From JAPOXR01 sp965221815 (lineage in GTDB: Bacteria; Pseudomonadota; Alphaproteobacteria; Rhodobacterales; Rhodobacteraceae), in assembly GCA_965221815.1 (NCBI GenBank), contig OZ244915.1, positions 2,108,001 through 2,172,000 of the forward strand: DNA of 64,000 nt, read 5' to 3'. The notes under the pieces were generated by a model. The model ran no database searches. It was given only the letters and a program-made list of their open reading frames with translations, and was not told where the DNA came from. The translations under genes and the position numbers were made by a program. Shown here one piece after another: positions 9,528 to 18,116 of the stretch (position 1 is its first letter; every line of letters starts with the position of its first letter).

Positions 9528-10073
9528 TTATTCACGAAATTCGTGTGGCCCGACACCCCAAATCTGTGATCGATGGACCCACCCCTGGTACCCGCCGGTT
9601 CTGATCGCACACCAGTCCGGCAGACATGTTTTCAGTTCGGCAATCACACTTTTCTCTGCGCGCGCTCGAACGTTTGCAGCAGAGGTTGGGCGGACCCTGA
9701 ATTCAGCGAAATCTTCGGTCACCATGACATATCGTTTGCCGGTCAATAGAACCGAATGCATCCAGCCATTCAACCCGTCGACAGTTTCAACCCGACGCCA
9801 CAGCCCATGTTCTTCAACGATCTTAAGCGGCAATCCGGGCTGCGTGAATTCATAGATGATCCGATGCGATCTGGAAGGTCCAACCCGTAACCTCCCGACA
9901 GATGCTTTCATGGAGACAAAACGCGGCAATGGACGCCCTGTCACAGAGCCGGACTTTGCCGGGACAGCGGCGTTTTCCGAAGTCTCCTGCTGCGCTTCCA
10001 CCGCAGGAGATGCAGCGAAAAGGATCACAATCAGCGTTGCCAGCAATTGATTCCAAGTCAAGAAACCTGTCAC
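9528..10073 (-). CDS. Exported SH3-domain protein
   Basis: About 181 residues from a GTG at 10073 that has GAGG 9 bases upstream; an upstream start at 10199 would overlap the divergent gene. The N-terminus has a hydrophobic signal peptide (LLATLIVILFAASPAVEA, cleavage after AEA likely). Two bacterial SH3-like modules follow, seen as RVGPSRSHRIIYEF with GLPLKIVEEHGLWRRVETVDGLNGWMH, and RVRPTSAANVRARAE with WCAIRTGGYQGWVHR. Such proteins sit in the periplasm and are thought to bind peptidoglycan or partners there. It is divergent from the 2-hydroxyacid dehydrogenase, an arrangement seen in Rhodospirillales-type genomes. Confidence 0.8.
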   Translation of the reverse strand: MTGFLTWNQLLATLIVILFAASPAVEAQQETSENAAVPAKSGSVTGRPLPRFVSMKASVGRLRVGPSRSHRIIYEFTQPGLPLKIVEEHGLWRRVETVDGLNGWMHSVLLTGKRYVMVTEDFAEFRVRPTSAANVRARAEKSVIAELKTCLPDWCAIRTGGYQGWVHRSQIWGVGPHEFRE

Positions 10074-10192
10074 CCGAATCCGCCTCACACCGCGCAACTG
10101 ATTGACACCGCGACCCTGACCTGTCCTTGTATTTTTCTTACGGTTGTCAGATTGATTGCAGTCAAATGCCACGATGCCGTCGGAGCCGCAAG

Positions 10193-11179
10193 ATGTCAAA
10201 CGCTAAACTCACCGTGTCAGTCACGAGGCGTCTGCCAGCACCGGTAGAAAACAGGATGCGAGAACTGTTTGATCTCCGGTTGCAGAATCACGACCATCCA
10301 ATGCGCCGGGAAGAACTGCAAGTGGCCATGGCCAACTGCGATGTCCTGGTGCCGACCATTACCGACATCATTGACGAATCTCTTCTGGCACAAGCCGGTG
10401 AGAGGCTCAAACTCATCGCCAACTTCGGCGCAGGTTTCGACAATATTGATGTGGACGCGGCGCGTGCACACGACATTCTGATTTCCAACACGCCTGATGT
10501 TGTCACCGAAGACACCGCTGATATGGTCATTGGCCTGATTCTCGCGGTTTCACGACGCCTACGAGAAGGAATCAGTCTGATGGAATCCGGCAGTTGGGAC
10601 GGCTGGTCGCCAACGGCCATGATGGGCAACCGGGTTGGCGGCAAAATGCTCGGGATCCTGGGAATGGGACGTATTGGAACCGCCGTCGCGAGACGCGCCA
10701 CGGCTTTTGGTATGGAGATCCACTACCATAACCGCAGACAAGTGCATGCGGAGGTCGAGAGTGAATTAAAGGCAACCTTTTGGGACAGTCTCGACCAGAT
10801 GATCAGCCGCGTCGACATTGTGACAGTCAACTGCCCTCATACGCCATCCACCTATCATTTGCTGAATGCACGTCGTCTTCGGCTCATGAAACCCACCGCG
10901 ATATTGGTCAACACATCCCGTGGTGATGTGATCGATCAGAATGCCCTGATTCGCATGCTTCTCAAGAAACAGATTGCAGGTGCCGGGCTGGATGTCTTTG
11001 CCCGTGATACGAATATGGATTTTCCACCCCGTGGGCTGGACAACGTGGTGTTGCTGCCGCACATGGGATCAGCAACGATCGAAGGTCGGATTGAAATGGG
11101 TGAAAGAGTCCTCATCAATATCAAGACATTCGCCGATGGCCACCGCCCGCCCGATCTCGTGGTTCCGGGCCGATTATGA
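10193..11179 (+). CDS. D-2-hydroxyacid dehydrogenase (glyoxylate/hydroxypyruvate reductase type)
   Basis: About 328 residues. It should reduce glyoxylate or hydroxypyruvate, or oxidise D-glycerate, with NAD(P). The Rossmann motif is LGILGMGRIGTAVARR and the family signature NTSRGDVIDQNAL follows. Catalytic residues expected in the family are visible: Arg in VNTSRG, a Glu or Asp near GLDVFARD, and His in LLPHMGSAT. The ATG at 10193 has CGGAG about 8 bases upstream; the open frame extends further upstream but that part is not conserved in style. It ends one base before the convergent moeB stop. Confidence 0.87.
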   Translation: MSNAKLTVSVTRRLPAPVENRMRELFDLRLQNHDHPMRREELQVAMANCDVLVPTITDIIDESLLAQAGERLKLIANFGAGFDNIDVDAARAHDILISNTPDVVTEDTADMVIGLILAVSRRLREGISLMESGSWDGWSPTAMMGNRVGGKMLGILGMGRIGTAVARRATAFGMEIHYHNRRQVHAEVESELKATFWDSLDQMISRVDIVTVNCPHTPSTYHLLNARRLRLMKPTAILVNTSRGDVIDQNALIRMLLKKQIAGAGLDVFARDTNMDFPPRGLDNVVLLPHMGSATIEGRIEMGERVLINIKTFADGHRPPDLVVPGRL

Positions 11180-12172
11180 TCAAGGTGGAAGGCGCGCGCG
11201 CTTCCCTGAACAAACCGAACAATCCGGTCTTTGTCCATATTTGACGACCCGGGTTTCACCCCACAGGGCATCGTAAATCAATAGACTGCCGTGCAACGGC
11301 GCGCCCGCACTGGTGAGCACCTTGATGGCCTCAGTTGCCATCATTGATCCGACAATGCCGGGAAGGGCGCCCATAACACCTGCCTCTGCACAGGACGGGA
11401 CCAAATCAGCGCTTGGTTGCACTGGAAAAAGACATTCCATGCATGGCGCATCGTGGCCCGGATCGACAACTGTGACCTGTCCTTCCCACTGACTGATGGC
11501 GCCCGAGACCAGAGAAATATTCTTCTCAATGCAAATCCGGTTGACCAGTGACCGCGTGGCGAAATTGTCTGACCCGTCGAGAACGATGTCAATGTCGTCA
11601 AGCATTTCGGCGTGAGCCGAATCCAACCTGTCCTCTATCGGTTCCGTTACAACATGCGGATTCAGGAATCGAATGGTCCGGGCCGCAGATTCGGCCTTAT
11701 TTTGCCCCACGGTACCGTCCGTGTGGATGATCTGGCGTTGCAGATTGGAAAGCTCCACGCAATCATCGTCGATAATCCTGATCATTCCAATCCCCGCTGC
11801 TGCAAGATACAGGAGCGCGGGCGATCCCAGCCCACCCGCTCCCACGACAGCAACGCGGGAATGTTTGAGTTTTCTTTGTCCCTCACCGCCGATTTCCCGC
11901 AACATGATATGTCGCGAATATCGTTCCAGCTCCACCGAAGAAAAGGTTTCGGCTTTGGGGGGAAAAGTTTCCGGAGGTTTGACGACCCTGCGGCGTAAGC
12001 GCCGCATGAAAGCCGCATAGACAAACAGGAAGCCAACCACGCCGAGAATGGAAATCCAAAATGACCCGGCTGCGGACTCGGATACGTCTTCTGCCGTGGC
12101 AAAGACGGAAGAAGACAAGGCCAACTGCCCGCTCATCGTTGCAACTGCAAAAGAAAAACACGTCGCGATCAT
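11180..12172 (-). CDS. moeB: MoeB/ThiF-family adenylyltransferase with N-terminal membrane segment
   Basis: An E1-like enzyme that adenylates the C-terminal glycine of a sulfur carrier such as MoaD, in molybdopterin synthesis. The core from about residue 83 reads ERYSRHIMLREIGGEGQ, then VVGAGGLGSPALLYLA (ATP site), DDDCVELSNLQRQI, and CAEAGVMGALPG. Zinc ligands are visible as CMEC and CSVC. Unusually for MoeB there are about 80 extra N-terminal residues with a hydrophobic start and a clear membrane segment at about 37-56 (WISILGVVGFLFVYAAF) followed by RRLRRRVV. It is the last gene of coaBC-dut-moeB; its start overlaps dut by 4 bases. Confidence 0.87.
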   Translation of the reverse strand: MIATCFSFAVATMSGQLALSSSVFATAEDVSESAAGSFWISILGVVGFLFVYAAFMRRLRRRVVKPPETFPPKAETFSSVELERYSRHIMLREIGGEGQRKLKHSRVAVVGAGGLGSPALLYLAAAGIGMIRIIDDDCVELSNLQRQIIHTDGTVGQNKAESAARTIRFLNPHVVTEPIEDRLDSAHAEMLDDIDIVLDGSDNFATRSLVNRICIEKNISLVSGAISQWEGQVTVVDPGHDAPCMECLFPVQPSADLVPSCAEAGVMGALPGIVGSMMATEAIKVLTSAGAPLHGSLLIYDALWGETRVVKYGQRPDCSVCSGKRARLPP

Positions 12173-12636
12173 CGTTGACCGGTGGAACCAAAGCCTCCCA
12201 CTCCGCGTCCAGTCTCATTCATGATCTCACACCACTGGAATGAGACTGAACTTGCTGGGGAGATGACCAGTTGGGCAATCCGGTCACCATGATGAACTGA
12301 ATACGGCTTTGGACCGTGATTGATAAGAATGACGCCCACATCTCCACGATAATCACTGTCAATTGTCCCCGGTGCATTCAACACGGTGACCCCAAATCGG
12401 ACAGCAAGTCCCGAACGGGGACGAATCTGCCCCTCAAAACCAGGTGGAATCTGCATGATCAAGCCAAGCGGAATGAGGCAGTACACCCCCGGTTCAATCA
12501 AGATTCCATCATCGCGCTGGTATAATGGCAAATTGGCACACAGATCCGCTCCTGCTGCGCCTGCAGACTGGAAACACGGGGCCGGAATTGTCGGATCAGC
12601 CTCTTCTGTGTGCGTGATGCGAATAACCGGGTTCAT
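12169..12636 (-). CDS. dut: dUTP diphosphatase
   Basis: Trimeric dUTPase of 155 residues that hydrolyses dUTP to dUMP and pyrophosphate, keeping uracil out of DNA and supplying dTMP synthesis. The five family motifs are present: SAGAAGADL, PRSGLAVR, NAPGTIDSDYRGDV (with the catalytic Asp), GDRIAQLV, and the C-terminal GRGVGGFGSTG arm. It overlaps coaBC by 4 bases (ATGA) and moeB by 4 bases, so the three genes form a tightly coupled operon. coaBC-dut is a classic bacterial pair. Confidence 0.95.
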   Translation of the reverse strand: MNPVIRITHTEEADPTIPAPCFQSAGAAGADLCANLPLYQRDDGILIEPGVYCLIPLGLIMQIPPGFEGQIRPRSGLAVRFGVTVLNAPGTIDSDYRGDVGVILINHGPKPYSVHHGDRIAQLVISPASSVSFQWCEIMNETGRGVGGFGSTGQR

Positions 12637-13832
12637 TGTGCCAGAAGTTCTGAAGCGATCAGATCAGCCAGGTGACCCGCGAATTCTGCCTTCGATTGAC
12701 GCGGCATTTGGTTCTCGTCGTTTTCAGTGATGATCACTGGCTGATTCTCATCACCCCCCAGAATTCCTGAGTCGACACTCACGTCATTGGCAACGATCCA
12801 GTCACAACCTTTTTGCCGCAGTTTCCCAATGGCATTCTCAATGACATTTTCTGTTTCCGCAGCAAACCCGATAACAAGTGATGGCCGGGCCTCTGTCAAC
12901 TGTGAGATCTCTGCCAGAATGTCCGGATTCGCCCGGAGCTTGAGGTTTGGCAGCGCAGATTCGGATTTCCGAATCTTGGATTCCCGAACGGCATCGGCTT
13001 TCCAGTCGGTCACTGCGGCTGCAAAAACAGCGGCATCAACGGGAAGCGCCGCCCGCGTCGCGCGCAACATTTCATCAGCCGTCTCCACCGCGACAATTTG
13101 CGCATGCGGAGGCGGTGCCACGGATGCCGGTCCCGTCACGAAAACCACCTCAGCGCCACGCGCCAGCAGCGCTTTTGCGATTTCGGTTCCCTGGCGACCC
13201 GATGACCGATTGGCGATCACTCTGACCGGATCAACAGGTTCCCAGGTCGGGCCTGATGTGACAAGAATACGGCGACCGCACAACAGGCGCTGCGACGGGA
13301 AATGACAGATTGCCGACATGATTCTCTGGGGTTCGCTCATCCGCCCTGGACCTGTCTCCCCGCAAGCCATCGGCCCGTTTTCAGGCCCGACAAAATGAAC
13401 CCCATGGCGACGTAAGGTTTCCACATTGTGCTGCGTGGCAGCATGTTGCCACATTCGCACATTCATCGCCGGTGCAGCAAGAACGGGTTTGTCGGTCGCG
13501 AGAAGAACCGTGGAAGCCAGATCATCGGCCAGCCCGTTGGCCATCTTGGCCAGGAGATCCGCCGTTGCCGGGACGACGGCAACAAGGTCAGACTGCCGTG
13601 ACAGCTGGATATGATCCATACGTGCTTCTTCGTGCGGGTCAAAGATCTCCATACGAACCGGCTCCCCACACAAGGCCGCGACTGATAACGGAGTGACAAA
13701 CTGTTGGGCTGCGCGCGTCATCACTGGCGTCACCGATAGACCGGCTTCCCGCAGTTGCCGAATCAATTCCAAACACTTGTAAGCAGCGATTCCCCCGCCG
13801 ATGATAAGGAGTACGCGTAGAACTGACGTCAC
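12633..13832 (-). CDS. coaBC: Bifunctional phosphopantothenoylcysteine decarboxylase/phosphopantothenate-cysteine ligase
   Basis: It makes 4'-phosphopantetheine in coenzyme A synthesis: CoaB joins cysteine to 4'-phosphopantothenate and CoaC decarboxylates the product with FMN. The N-terminal flavoprotein half has LLIIGGGIAAYKCLELIR, the catalytic His region near HIQLSRQSDLVAVVPAT, and PAMNVRMW. The ligase half starts at RRILVTSGPTWEPVDPVR and includes ANRSSGRQG. I place the start at GTG 13832, after AGGAAAGG; the open frame continues to 13919 but those residues do not look conserved. It heads the coaBC-dut-moeB operon. Confidence 0.93.
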   Translation of the reverse strand: MTSVLRVLLIIGGGIAAYKCLELIRQLREAGLSVTPVMTRAAQQFVTPLSVAALCGEPVRMEIFDPHEEARMDHIQLSRQSDLVAVVPATADLLAKMANGLADDLASTVLLATDKPVLAAPAMNVRMWQHAATQHNVETLRRHGVHFVGPENGPMACGETGPGRMSEPQRIMSAICHFPSQRLLCGRRILVTSGPTWEPVDPVRVIANRSSGRQGTEIAKALLARGAEVVFVTGPASVAPPPHAQIVAVETADEMLRATRAALPVDAAVFAAAVTDWKADAVRESKIRKSESALPNLKLRANPDILAEISQLTEARPSLVIGFAAETENVIENAIGKLRQKGCDWIVANDVSVDSGILGGDENQPVIITENDENQMPRQSKAEFAGHLADLIASELLAQ

Positions 13833-14145
13833 GACCTTGTCGCCTTTCCTGAAACTTTCCTGTCGTTTATTCCCTTGTTTGCAGATTGCCAAATTCAGGC
13901 CGGCATCCTGACTGTTCAATAAATCCCGACGCGACTTTCAGATAAGATTGAATGGTGTGTTCCGGCAGTGCTGTTTTTGTGTCATGGAGATGGCCTGTCA
14001 CAGTCGGTCTGACGCGCTATTTGGACGGCATTCCATGTCACGCCAAGTTATGGCATTGCACAAGAAAATTGGCATTCGGTGAAAATCAACGACCCTTTCG
14101 GCGGTGGCACTTGCATTCATCTGAATTGTGATCAAAATCGCAATC

Positions 14146-14688
14146 ATGGTAGCAAAACTCGTTTTAGTTCTGGGCGGTGCGTCCTGTGGAAAAACCGCCT
14201 TGGCCCAGCGAATGACAGAGGGATGGGGTGAATCTCCTGCCTATATTGCCACTGCTGAGCCGTTCGATCCGGAAATGAAAGCAAAAATCCGCCGGCACCG
14301 CGCTGCGCGTGCGGACAACTGGATCACCATTGAAGAACCCCTGAAAATCGCTGAAATTCTTCAAAATCAAGGTGATTGGAATGCCGGACTTGTCGATTGC
14401 CTGACCATGTGGGTGATGAATCTCATCATGGCAGATACCGATGTCAACAGCGCTGCGGCCAACCTTATTGACGCCGCAATCGGATGTCCGGCCCCTGTGG
14501 TCATAGTTTCAGGCGAAACCGGAATGGGAATTGTGCCATCCGACAAACTGTCACGGCAATTCTCGCAAGCATTGGGGCAGGTGAATCAGTTGATTGCGTC
14601 TCAGGCGAACCTGGTAATTCTGACCGTTGCCGGTCTGCCGATTATGCTCAAAGGATCTATGCCCGGATGTCTTCAATCAACAATGTGA
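14146..14688 (+). CDS. cobP: Adenosylcobinamide kinase/guanylyltransferase (CobP/CobU)
   Basis: About 180 residues. It phosphorylates adenosylcobinamide and transfers GMP to it in late cobalamin assembly or salvage. The P-loop is LGGASCGKTALA near the N-terminus. ATAEPFDPEMKAKIRRHRAAR and VDCLTMWVMNLI are characteristic, as are VSGETGMGIVPSDKLSRQF and LGQVNQLIA near the end. The ATG at 14146 gives the best family fit. The gene overlaps the following histidine phosphatase gene by 22 bases. No other cobalamin genes are in the window. Confidence 0.9.
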   Translation: MVAKLVLVLGGASCGKTALAQRMTEGWGESPAYIATAEPFDPEMKAKIRRHRAARADNWITIEEPLKIAEILQNQGDWNAGLVDCLTMWVMNLIMADTDVNSAAANLIDAAIGCPAPVVIVSGETGMGIVPSDKLSRQFSQALGQVNQLIASQANLVILTVAGLPIMLKGSMPGCLQSTM

Positions 14689-15254
14689 TTTGGATCCGGC
14701 ATGCCATCACGCATACCAGGACTCTGGTCGGATGGACCGATATCGCGGCTGATCTGTCCGATGTCGTAACCCTTTCCCGGCTCCGGAAGCGGCTGCCCGA
14801 AGATGCAATTGTCGTATCTTCCGACCTGAAACGGGCCAGCCAGACCGCTGACGCAATTGCCGGACAGCGCCGCCGCCTGCCGGATGACCGCGGTTTGCGT
14901 GAAATTCACTTCGGCGTGTGGGAAGGCAAGACGACATGGGAAATTGAAAGGTCGCATCCTGTCATTTCACGTCGCTTTTGGACCAATCCCCGGGACGCAT
15001 CCCCACCGCAGGGTGAAAGCTGGCAGGATGTCGGATTACGTGCAAGTGACTCCATTGATCGATTGATACAACAGTTTCCAGGTCATACGATTGTCGCCGT
15101 CGCACATTTCGGGACCATTCTGTCACAGGCCTGTCGTGCCAATAATGCCGATCCGGAAACTCTCTTCGCTACATCCATCGCCAATCTCTCCATGACGACA
15201 CTGCGTCATGATGGGGATCACCGGGAATTGTTGGAGTTCAGCAGGATGCCCTGA
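14667..15254 (+). CDS. Histidine phosphatase family protein, CobC-like
   Basis: About 195 residues of the phosphoglycerate-mutase-like histidine phosphatase family. The phosphate-binding RHG-type motif appears as WIRHAITHTRT, with the phospho-accepting His in RHA. Other family parts are VVSSDLKRASQTADAI, GLREIHFGVWEGKTTWEI (proton-donor Glu) and VAVAHFGTIL (second catalytic His). Because it overlaps cobP it is probably the alpha-ribazole phosphatase CobC, which removes the phosphate from alpha-ribazole phosphate or adenosylcobalamin phosphate. A general phosphatase role cannot be excluded. Confidence 0.8.
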   Translation: MSSINNVIWIRHAITHTRTLVGWTDIAADLSDVVTLSRLRKRLPEDAIVVSSDLKRASQTADAIAGQRRRLPDDRGLREIHFGVWEGKTTWEIERSHPVISRRFWTNPRDASPPQGESWQDVGLRASDSIDRLIQQFPGHTIVAVAHFGTILSQACRANNADPETLFATSIANLSMTTLRHDGDHRELLEFSRMP

Positions 15255-15386
15255 TAGGCGCAACAATCATTGAGTGACCGCCAGGCATCAAGACATTTGC
15301 GTTCGGCTTTGGATTCAATGGCGGCGATGCCGATAGCCACGTGTCGCATGGATGAGTTGTCGTCCCGGACTGGTGATAACGAATCA

Positions 15387-16352
15387 TCATACTGTATGAT
15401 CGACACTCTCGCCTCGGACCTTTGTTTCAATGGCATCCCATACCAGGTCAGTCACGGAGAGACCATCAAACCGTGCAATCTCAACCAACCCTGTGGGCGA
15501 GGTCACATTGATTTCAGTCAACCATCCATCAATGACATCGATACCGACAAAAATCTGTCCGTGCGATGCCAGAAACGGCCCGATTCGTTGACAAATCTCT
15601 CTTTCACGTGGGGTGAGTTGTGTTGCCTCGGCACGACCGCCGACATGCAGGTTGGAACGCGCTTCGTCAGCCGCCGGAATACGATTCAATGCACCAACCG
15701 GCTTTCCATCCACCAGAATGATTCTCTTATCGCCATCGCGGACCTTGGGCAGATACTTTTGTACGATAATCGGCTCACGGTTCGAGTCAAGAAACATCTC
15801 GCACAATGCATTGAAATTCAGATCGTCCTGACGGAGAACAAAAACGCCCGAACCTCCATTCCCGTAAAGTGGTTTGAGCACAATCTCCCGGTAACGCTCT
15901 CGAAACTTGCTGATCGCATCTGTATCACGAGAAATCAGGGTCGGTGGCGTCAGATCAGGAAATTGAAGCGGCAACAATTTCTCAGGTTGATTGCGCACCC
16001 AAAAGGGATCGTTAACCACCACAACCTTGTCTGAAACCCGATCCAACAGATAGGTTGTCGTGATGTAGGACATATCGAAGGGCGGATCCTGCCGCAGGAG
16101 AATCACATCACATTCGTCGAGATTCCGAACCTCTTGCTGACCGTCTTCAAAATGACCTCCGATTCTCTCTCCCGCAGTCAGTGTCCTTCCGCGCGCCACA
16201 ACCTTTCCCATCGTGACAGTCAGACTCCCGGGCATGTAGTAAAAGAGAGAATGTTGGCGTGCCTGCGCCGCCACGGCCAGGGCGAATGTGCTGTCCGTTT
16301 GAAAATTAATGGTCTCAAAAGGGTCCATCTGAATTGCAACATTCAGTGTCAT
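15387..16352 (-). CDS. gshB: Glutathione synthetase
   Basis: ATP-grasp ligase of 321 residues that joins glycine to gamma-glutamylcysteine, completing glutathione. Characteristic stretches are IQMDPFETINFQTDSTFALA at the start, DVILLRQDPPFDMSYITTTYLL, IVLKPLYGNGGSGVF (ATP-grasp lid), RIILVDGKPVGALNRIPA, and GIDVIDGWLTEINVTSPTG (metal and ATP ligands). Length is normal. In many Proteobacteria it follows rsmI and yraN; here a transposon separates it from rsmI and no yraN is recognised. Confidence 0.95.
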   Translation of the reverse strand: MTLNVAIQMDPFETINFQTDSTFALAVAAQARQHSLFYYMPGSLTVTMGKVVARGRTLTAGERIGGHFEDGQQEVRNLDECDVILLRQDPPFDMSYITTTYLLDRVSDKVVVVNDPFWVRNQPEKLLPLQFPDLTPPTLISRDTDAISKFRERYREIVLKPLYGNGGSGVFVLRQDDLNFNALCEMFLDSNREPIIVQKYLPKVRDGDKRIILVDGKPVGALNRIPAADEARSNLHVGGRAEATQLTPREREICQRIGPFLASHGQIFVGIDVIDGWLTEINVTSPTGLVEIARFDGLSVTDLVWDAIETKVRGESVDHTV

Positions 16353-16764
16353 CCTCGAATCTCCCGCTTCACTTCACCCCCATCTGCAAGACATTGTCGC
16401 CGATGAGACTTTCAACCCGTATCTTCCGACAGAACTGACGTTTCACAAACCTTCTGGCAAAGCCAGGAGGTCAAGGTATCAGAAACGCTGACTGACCTGA
16501 CAGATCAACGGGTTCACTGCCAACCCATCTTGCGGCACCCGGACATTGATTGACCCCAATCCATCAATGACAACAGATGATTACTCGGGCGAAATATGCC
16601 GGACTGCAACAGCATTCAATGCCGGTTTCACCAGAAAGTGTCTCCCAGATTCATGGCGCACACCAACACCGGTTATCCGACCTCTCAGCTGAGGGTGCCG
16701 GCCCAGCAATCAAACACGGATGGATCCGCAAACGCTGTGAAATCGATATCTTGCCAAAACATAA
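16353..16764. other. gshB upstream region left of the composite transposon
   Basis: No gene is supported. It contains an imperfect hairpin at 16450-16470 (9-bp arms with one mismatch around AAA) about 100 bases upstream of gshB. It ends with the left copy of the 8-bp target duplication AAACATAA at 16757-16764. Confidence 0.5.
16450..16470 (-). terminator. Hairpin upstream of gshB, possible terminator
   Basis: Arms CCTTCTGGC and GCCAGGAGG pair with one mismatch around a 3-base loop. On the minus strand it is followed only by TTTGTG, so it would be a weak terminator for anything upstream of gshB, or it could be a regulatory structure of the gshB leader. Confidence 0.35.
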
Positions 16765-16864
16765 GGGGATTATATACTTAACTATCCAAACCACTACATA
16801 TTCTATTATTAGTCACTTGTAACCACTACTTATAGTACGATGGGTAATCAGGTATATCATTCCC
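16765..16864. repeat. Miniature IS1595-like element, copy 1
   Basis: 100 bp, about 92% identical to 18691-18790 and in the same orientation. Ends form terminal inverted repeats of roughly 24 bases (GGGGATTATATACTTAAC against GGGAATGATATACCTGAT). Inside are two direct repeats of AACCACTAC. Too short to encode a protein; the 3' end of the minus-strand gene 16813-17445 lies in it. Confidence 0.8.
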
Positions 16865-17445
16865 CTTTTATTCGTTTGCCTGTACTTGCAATCGAAACAT
16901 TGTTTCACCAACGACAGAGTGGTTTCCGTCCCGCAACCCGTATTGTGCGGATTTGGCGACCAGGGTGGTGGCGGCGGCGGGTTGGGATCGGGCGGGGTCT
17001 GGAACCAGGCATAGGTGATCGGCGCGTTATTGAAAGGGGCCCCGCGTTTGGCCGAATACACCACCAGACACATTTTTGTCCCAGGTGGGACCCGCAATGT
17101 TTGCGACCATGCCGAGAAGGGGATGTATCCGCGGACCCCGGGGATCGCAGATTGCGGCAAACCCGCACAATTATTCACGTGAACCGCAGCGGTAATGAAC
17201 TCAAAGGGCGGATCCGCTTGATCAACCCCACCCACAGCATATCGCGGTTCTTCTTTCATGAGTCGACGCAGGCCCGTGAGAACCGGCGTCAAATCGACGG
17301 AGTAACGGACCAGCCATTCACGGTCCGCGTTCATCGTGACGGTCGTCTCGATATTGAAGGTCTGCTCCCCGGGATGCAGCGTGAGCGTCCCGGTTGTCGT
17401 CGCGGCGGGCGGAATCGCCCAGACCACCAGCAGGACGAGGATCAC
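16813..17445 (-). CDS. Hypothetical exported protein with a proline-rich tail
   Basis: A 210-residue protein I do not recognise. It starts (GTG at 17445) with a short hydrophobic segment, ILVLLVVWAIPPAATTTG, that could be a signal peptide. The middle part looks like a beta-rich extracytoplasmic domain with two widely spaced cysteines, then a PDPNPPPPPPWSPNP tract and several more Cys (GCGTET, CFDCKY). The last 15 or so residues are encoded by the adjoining miniature element, so the natural C-terminus has probably been replaced. It is in the cargo of the composite transposon and is more GC-rich than the miniature elements. It may be expressed or may be a remnant. Confidence 0.45.
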   Translation of the reverse strand: MILVLLVVWAIPPAATTTGTLTLHPGEQTFNIETTVTMNADREWLVRYSVDLTPVLTGLRRLMKEEPRYAVGGVDQADPPFEFITAAVHVNNCAGLPQSAIPGVRGYIPFSAWSQTLRVPPGTKMCLVVYSAKRGAPFNNAPITYAWFQTPPDPNPPPPPPWSPNPHNTGCGTETTLSLVKQCFDCKYRQTNKRGMIYLITHRTISSGYK

Positions 17446-17960
17446 ACAGTGCGCAAAATAAAAAGGGGGCTTTTCTGGGGGCGTGTGTCATCGGTGTCTC
17501 CTGTCAGATGGGTGTCCGCACAACACCGGTCCACGTGGCGACAGAGGATAGGTGTTGTGTAGTGGCCATCCGGGTGTCTGCTCGGGCGGCCAGGCCGGGA
17601 TATCCGTGCGCGAATGTGGGGTCGAACCCTGACGCACGAAAGGGGTGAAAAACGGCAGGATGTCAACGTCGCGCCGCGGACGAGGCAGCGGATGAGGGGA
17701 TCAGGACTGAGATCACACCCCACCCGGAAGATGAGCGGTCCCGGTCGTCCTCCGGCGTCGCCGGGCGGCGACGTACGGCAATCCCCCCGCCCTGTCAAGA
17801 GAGGTTCGGTGCGGCGGGGCCGAAGCGATACAGGCCGAGGATGTTCGATGCGGAGATCGGGCGCAAGTGAGGTGATGCGGGGTGGGGTCCGTCAAGACAG
17901 CCTTGACACTCTATGAACGCCCCTCTCACCCAGATTGACGCGCTCTACCTGGCACCTGCA
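17446..17960. other. Transposon interior without a recognised gene
   Basis: GC-rich stretch inside the composite transposon. Several short open frames exist on both strands but none has a recognisable protein or a good ribosome site. Confidence 0.4.
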
Positions 17961-18000
17961 CAGATCCAATGCAACGGCCCCACACTTTGCGGGACTCTCC
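17961..18000 (+). repeat. Small repeat family R, solo right end
   Basis: The sequence ends in ACTTTGCGGGACTCTCC and matches 18629-18668 over about 40 bases (both CAGATC-AATGCAACGGCCC-type) and, more weakly, the repeat split by the IS1595 transposon at 44936-44958 and 50904-50914. It abuts directly the truncated miniature-element end that follows, as if an R element had inserted into such an element and lost its left part. Confidence 0.65.
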
Positions 18001-18029
18001 TACGATGGGTAGTCAGGTATATAATTCCC
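18001..18029 (+). repeat. Solo right end of a miniature IS1595-like element
   Basis: Twenty-nine bases (TACGATGGGTAGTCAGG followed by TATATAATTCCC) match the right ends of the two 100-bp elements at 16864 and 18790. The rest of this third copy is absent. Confidence 0.65.
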
Positions 18030-18038
18030 AAAATTTTG

Positions 18039-18058
18039 CCCTCCGGCGAACCGGAGGG
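18039..18058 (-). terminator. Hairpin downstream of the MazF-like gene
   Basis: Perfect 8-bp arms CCCTCCGG and CCGGAGGG around the loop CGAA. On the minus strand, in the direction of the toxin gene, it is followed by CAAAATTTT, a short T-rich tract, so it could end toxin transcription. Confidence 0.5.
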
Positions 18059-18116
18059 GAGGCGGCAGCATAAAGCCCCGCAAGGTACGATATTGTTGCA
18101 TTTGTATGCGGGACTG

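Noticed and set aside
15270..16034. 254-codon plus-strand frame opposite gshB
   Set aside because: Antisense to gshB, which has complete ATP-grasp motifs.
17610..17640. GGGGTCGAACCC-like stretch resembling a tRNA T-arm
   Set aside because: No acceptor, anticodon or D-arm can be paired around it; no tRNA or rRNA gene was recognised anywhere in the window.
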